6,372 bases of DNA, taken from assembly GCA_964482085.1 (NCBI GenBank), contig CAYZVS010000022.1, positions 1 through 6,372 on the forward strand. Direction: 5' to 3'. Below the pieces are notes generated by a model that saw only the letters and a list, made by a program, of their open reading frames with translations, had not been told where the DNA came from and did no database searches. The position numbers and the translations under genes were made by a program. The stretch comes from CAIXDN01 sp964482085 (GTDB lineage Bacteria > Patescibacteriota > Patescibacteriia > 2-12-FULL-60-25). Within the stretch, counting starts at the first letter, position 1. Each line of letters opens with the position of its first letter. Below are positions 5,354 to 6,372 of the stretch, piece after piece.

Positions 5354-6100
5354 TTATTGCATTGGCACCTCAATCAACAGGACTTTCGAGTCCTGTTTTT
5401 TGATGGTCAGTTTGATTTCCTTCTCACCCCAAACACCAATCGCATCACGTTTACCAAGTATATTTCCATCAACTTCAATCTCGCCTTCGATAACAAAGAT
5501 GTAAACGCCATGCTTGGCGTCACGTAGCACGTAGCTCGTAGCATGATCGGCATCAAATTCACCAATGGAGAAATAAGCTTGCTGATGAATCCAGAGTGAG
5601 TCTTCACGACCGTCAGGGGAGACAAGGAGTTGAAACGTGTTTCGATCTGCCTTTGGGAAGGCTCGATCTTCATAACGAGGGTCGTGGCCAATTTTGTCAG
5701 TCTCAATCCAAAGCTGTAACAAAGAAACAGGCTCCGTCTCCGACGCATTCATTTCCGAGTGCACAATTCCCGTCCCCGCACTCATCACCTGCACATCACC
5801 GGGACCGATAATCCCGTGATGACCAAGTTTGTCCTTGTGCTCGAGCCGGCCGGATAGGGGAATCGTCACAATCTCCATATCCCGATGCGGATGCAAATCA
5901 AACCCCAACCGACGAGGCGTATCGCTATCGACTTCATATTCCGTTCCTTCGGATATCGTATCGTCGTTCAGGACACGCAAAAGCCCAAAACCCATTTTGT
6001 CGGGGTCATGGTAGTTGCCAAAACTGAAGGAATGGGCGGTTTGGAGCCAGTCGTGGTCGCGGTAACCGCGGGAGGAAGATATATGGAGGAGGGATGGCAT
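5354..6100 (-). CDS. Pirin-family bicupin protein (YhhW-like)
   Basis: This is a 248-residue protein read from ATG 6100, close to the ~231 of E. coli YhhW. The N-terminal cupin begins LHISSSRGYRDHDWLQTAHSFSF, continues with MGFGLLRVLNDD and carries the metal-binding residues: HPHRDME (H70, H72) and GIVHSEMN (H114, E116). The second cupin is more diverged and ends KVLLIEVPMQ. Relatives bind Fe or another divalent metal; YhhW and human pirin have quercetinase activity in vitro, but the natural role in bacteria is unclear. An in-frame TTG at 6148 would add 16 residues that do not look like the family N-terminus, so ATG 6100 is preferred. No Shine-Dalgarno site is seen. Compared with E. coli YhhW there is a longer acidic insert before HPH. 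It is divergent from hsdM (56 bp apart) and convergent with the lipoprotein gene. Confidence 0.92.
   Translation of the reverse strand: MPSLLHISSSRGYRDHDWLQTAHSFSFGNYHDPDKMGFGLLRVLNDDTISEGTEYEVDSDTPRRLGFDLHPHRDMEIVTIPLSGRLEHKDKLGHHGIIGPGDVQVMSAGTGIVHSEMNASETEPVSLLQLWIETDKIGHDPRYEDRAFPKADRNTFQLLVSPDGREDSLWIHQQAYFSIGEFDADHATSYVLRDAKHGVYIFVIEGEIEVDGNILGKRDAIGVWGEKEIKLTIKKQDSKVLLIEVPMQ
5376..5401 (+). terminator. Rho-independent terminator of the lipoprotein gene, inside the pirin coding region
   Basis: The stem AACAGGACT/AGTCCTGTT (9 bp, perfect) closes a TTCG tetraloop at 5385-5388. A run of six T at 5396-5401 overlaps the end of the stem. It starts 24 nt after the lipoprotein stop codon. On the opposite strand the same bases encode the last residues of pirin (KKQDSKVLLIE), so this is a dual-use sequence. 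It is T-tailed only on the + strand, so it should stop lipoprotein transcription rather than pirin. Confidence 0.85.
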
Positions 6101-6115
6101 AACGGGAAGGTTAGC

Positions 6116-6144
6116 TTGTAAAGAAGGGGTGGGGAAGGGATAAT
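6116..6144 (+). promoter_or_regulatory. Probable promoter of hsdM
   Basis: TTGTAA (6116-6121, 4 of 6 to TTGACA) is followed after exactly 17 bp by GATAAT (6139-6144, 5 of 6 to TATAAT). The expected transcription start is about 6150-6152, only 5-7 nt before the hsdM ATG. That would leave a very short leader, matching the absence of a Shine-Dalgarno sequence. The pirin promoter must lie in the same 56-bp gap on the other strand, but I see no convincing match there. Confidence 0.5.
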
Positions 6145-6156
6145 GCAAACAATTTT

Positions 6157-6372
6157 ATGACCAATCAAAAACAACTATACGAAAGACTCTGGGCGGCGGC
6201 GGAACAACTGCGCGCCAATGGAGAGCTAAAACTCAACGAAATTGCTGAGCCGATTTTGGGTCTGATATTTCTTAAGTTTGCCGATGTGAAATTTCGGCAG
6301 GCGGAAAAAGAAATAACCGCCGAGCGCGCCAAAGTTTCCGGTCGTCAGGCGCCCATCACGCCCGACCACTAC
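6157..6372 (+). CDS. hsdM: Type I restriction-modification methyltransferase subunit, N-terminal part (truncated by window edge)
   Basis: The open frame of 72 codons starts MTNQKQLYERLWAAAEQLRA and runs off the window without a stop. The helical stretch with AEPILGLIFLKFADVKFRQAE is the characteristic N-terminal domain of HsdM (HsdM_N), which precedes the S-adenosylmethionine-dependent N6-adenine methylase domain. In type I systems two HsdM and one HsdS form the methylase, and HsdR adds restriction. The catalytic NPPF-type motif and the hsdS and hsdR partners would lie beyond 6372. About 440 residues are missing relative to the usual ~500. It has its own likely promoter and is divergent from the pirin gene, so a defence locus seems to begin here. 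Confidence 0.88.
   Translation, partial: MTNQKQLYERLWAAAEQLRANGELKLNEIAEPILGLIFLKFADVKFRQAEKEITAERAKVSGRQAPITPDHY

Noticed and set aside
6101..6148. TTG start for the pirin gene at 6148
   Set aside because: The added 16 residues do not resemble the family N-terminus, and the ATG at 6100 aligns with known pirin starts.

Overview
The window looks like a chromosomal segment of an uncultivated bacterium, most likely a member of the Patescibacteria (candidate phyla radiation). This is inference, resting on three things. Short palindromic repeats of the 'VIPAxAGIQ' type are sprinkled between and inside genes. A large membrane glycosyltransferase sits with uncharacterised envelope proteins. Several start codons lie only about 10 nt after a -10-like box and lack a Shine-Dalgarno sequence. 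No gene here fixes the taxonomy by itself.

Left block (64-3694, + strand): three overlapping genes form a tight operon. They are a 573-aa multi-pass GT-C/PMT-like glycosyltransferase, a 486-aa single-anchor extracytoplasmic protein of unknown family, and a 152-aa small membrane protein. The overlaps are 4 nt (ATGA) and 7 nt, so the genes are probably co-translated and work together on surface glycoconjugates. The glycosyltransferase gene carries two different palindromic repeat elements inserted in frame (595-678 and 1102-1192). The third gene carries another repeat copy in its C-terminal codons (3602-3628).

Middle block (3695-4103): this holds a 353-bp element (3715-4067) whose 27-bp ends are inverted copies of the same repeat. 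Between the ends lies a small GIY-YIG nuclease gene broken by two compensating frameshifts. The 91-bp insert in the glycosyltransferase has the same pair of ends without the nuclease, so the two look like a full-length and an internally deleted (MITE-like) version of one family. This is the most interesting part of the window.

Right block (4104-6372): a HIT-family nucleotide hydrolase is followed by a lipoprotein with two META (HslJ-like) domains, which probably has its own extended -10 promoter overlapping the HIT stop codon. A pirin-family cupin converges on the lipoprotein gene with a single base between the stop codons. The lipoprotein's likely terminator lies inside the last pirin codons. 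Divergent from pirin is the 5' end of a type I restriction-modification methyltransferase gene (hsdM), cut off by the window edge; a defence locus probably continues to the right.
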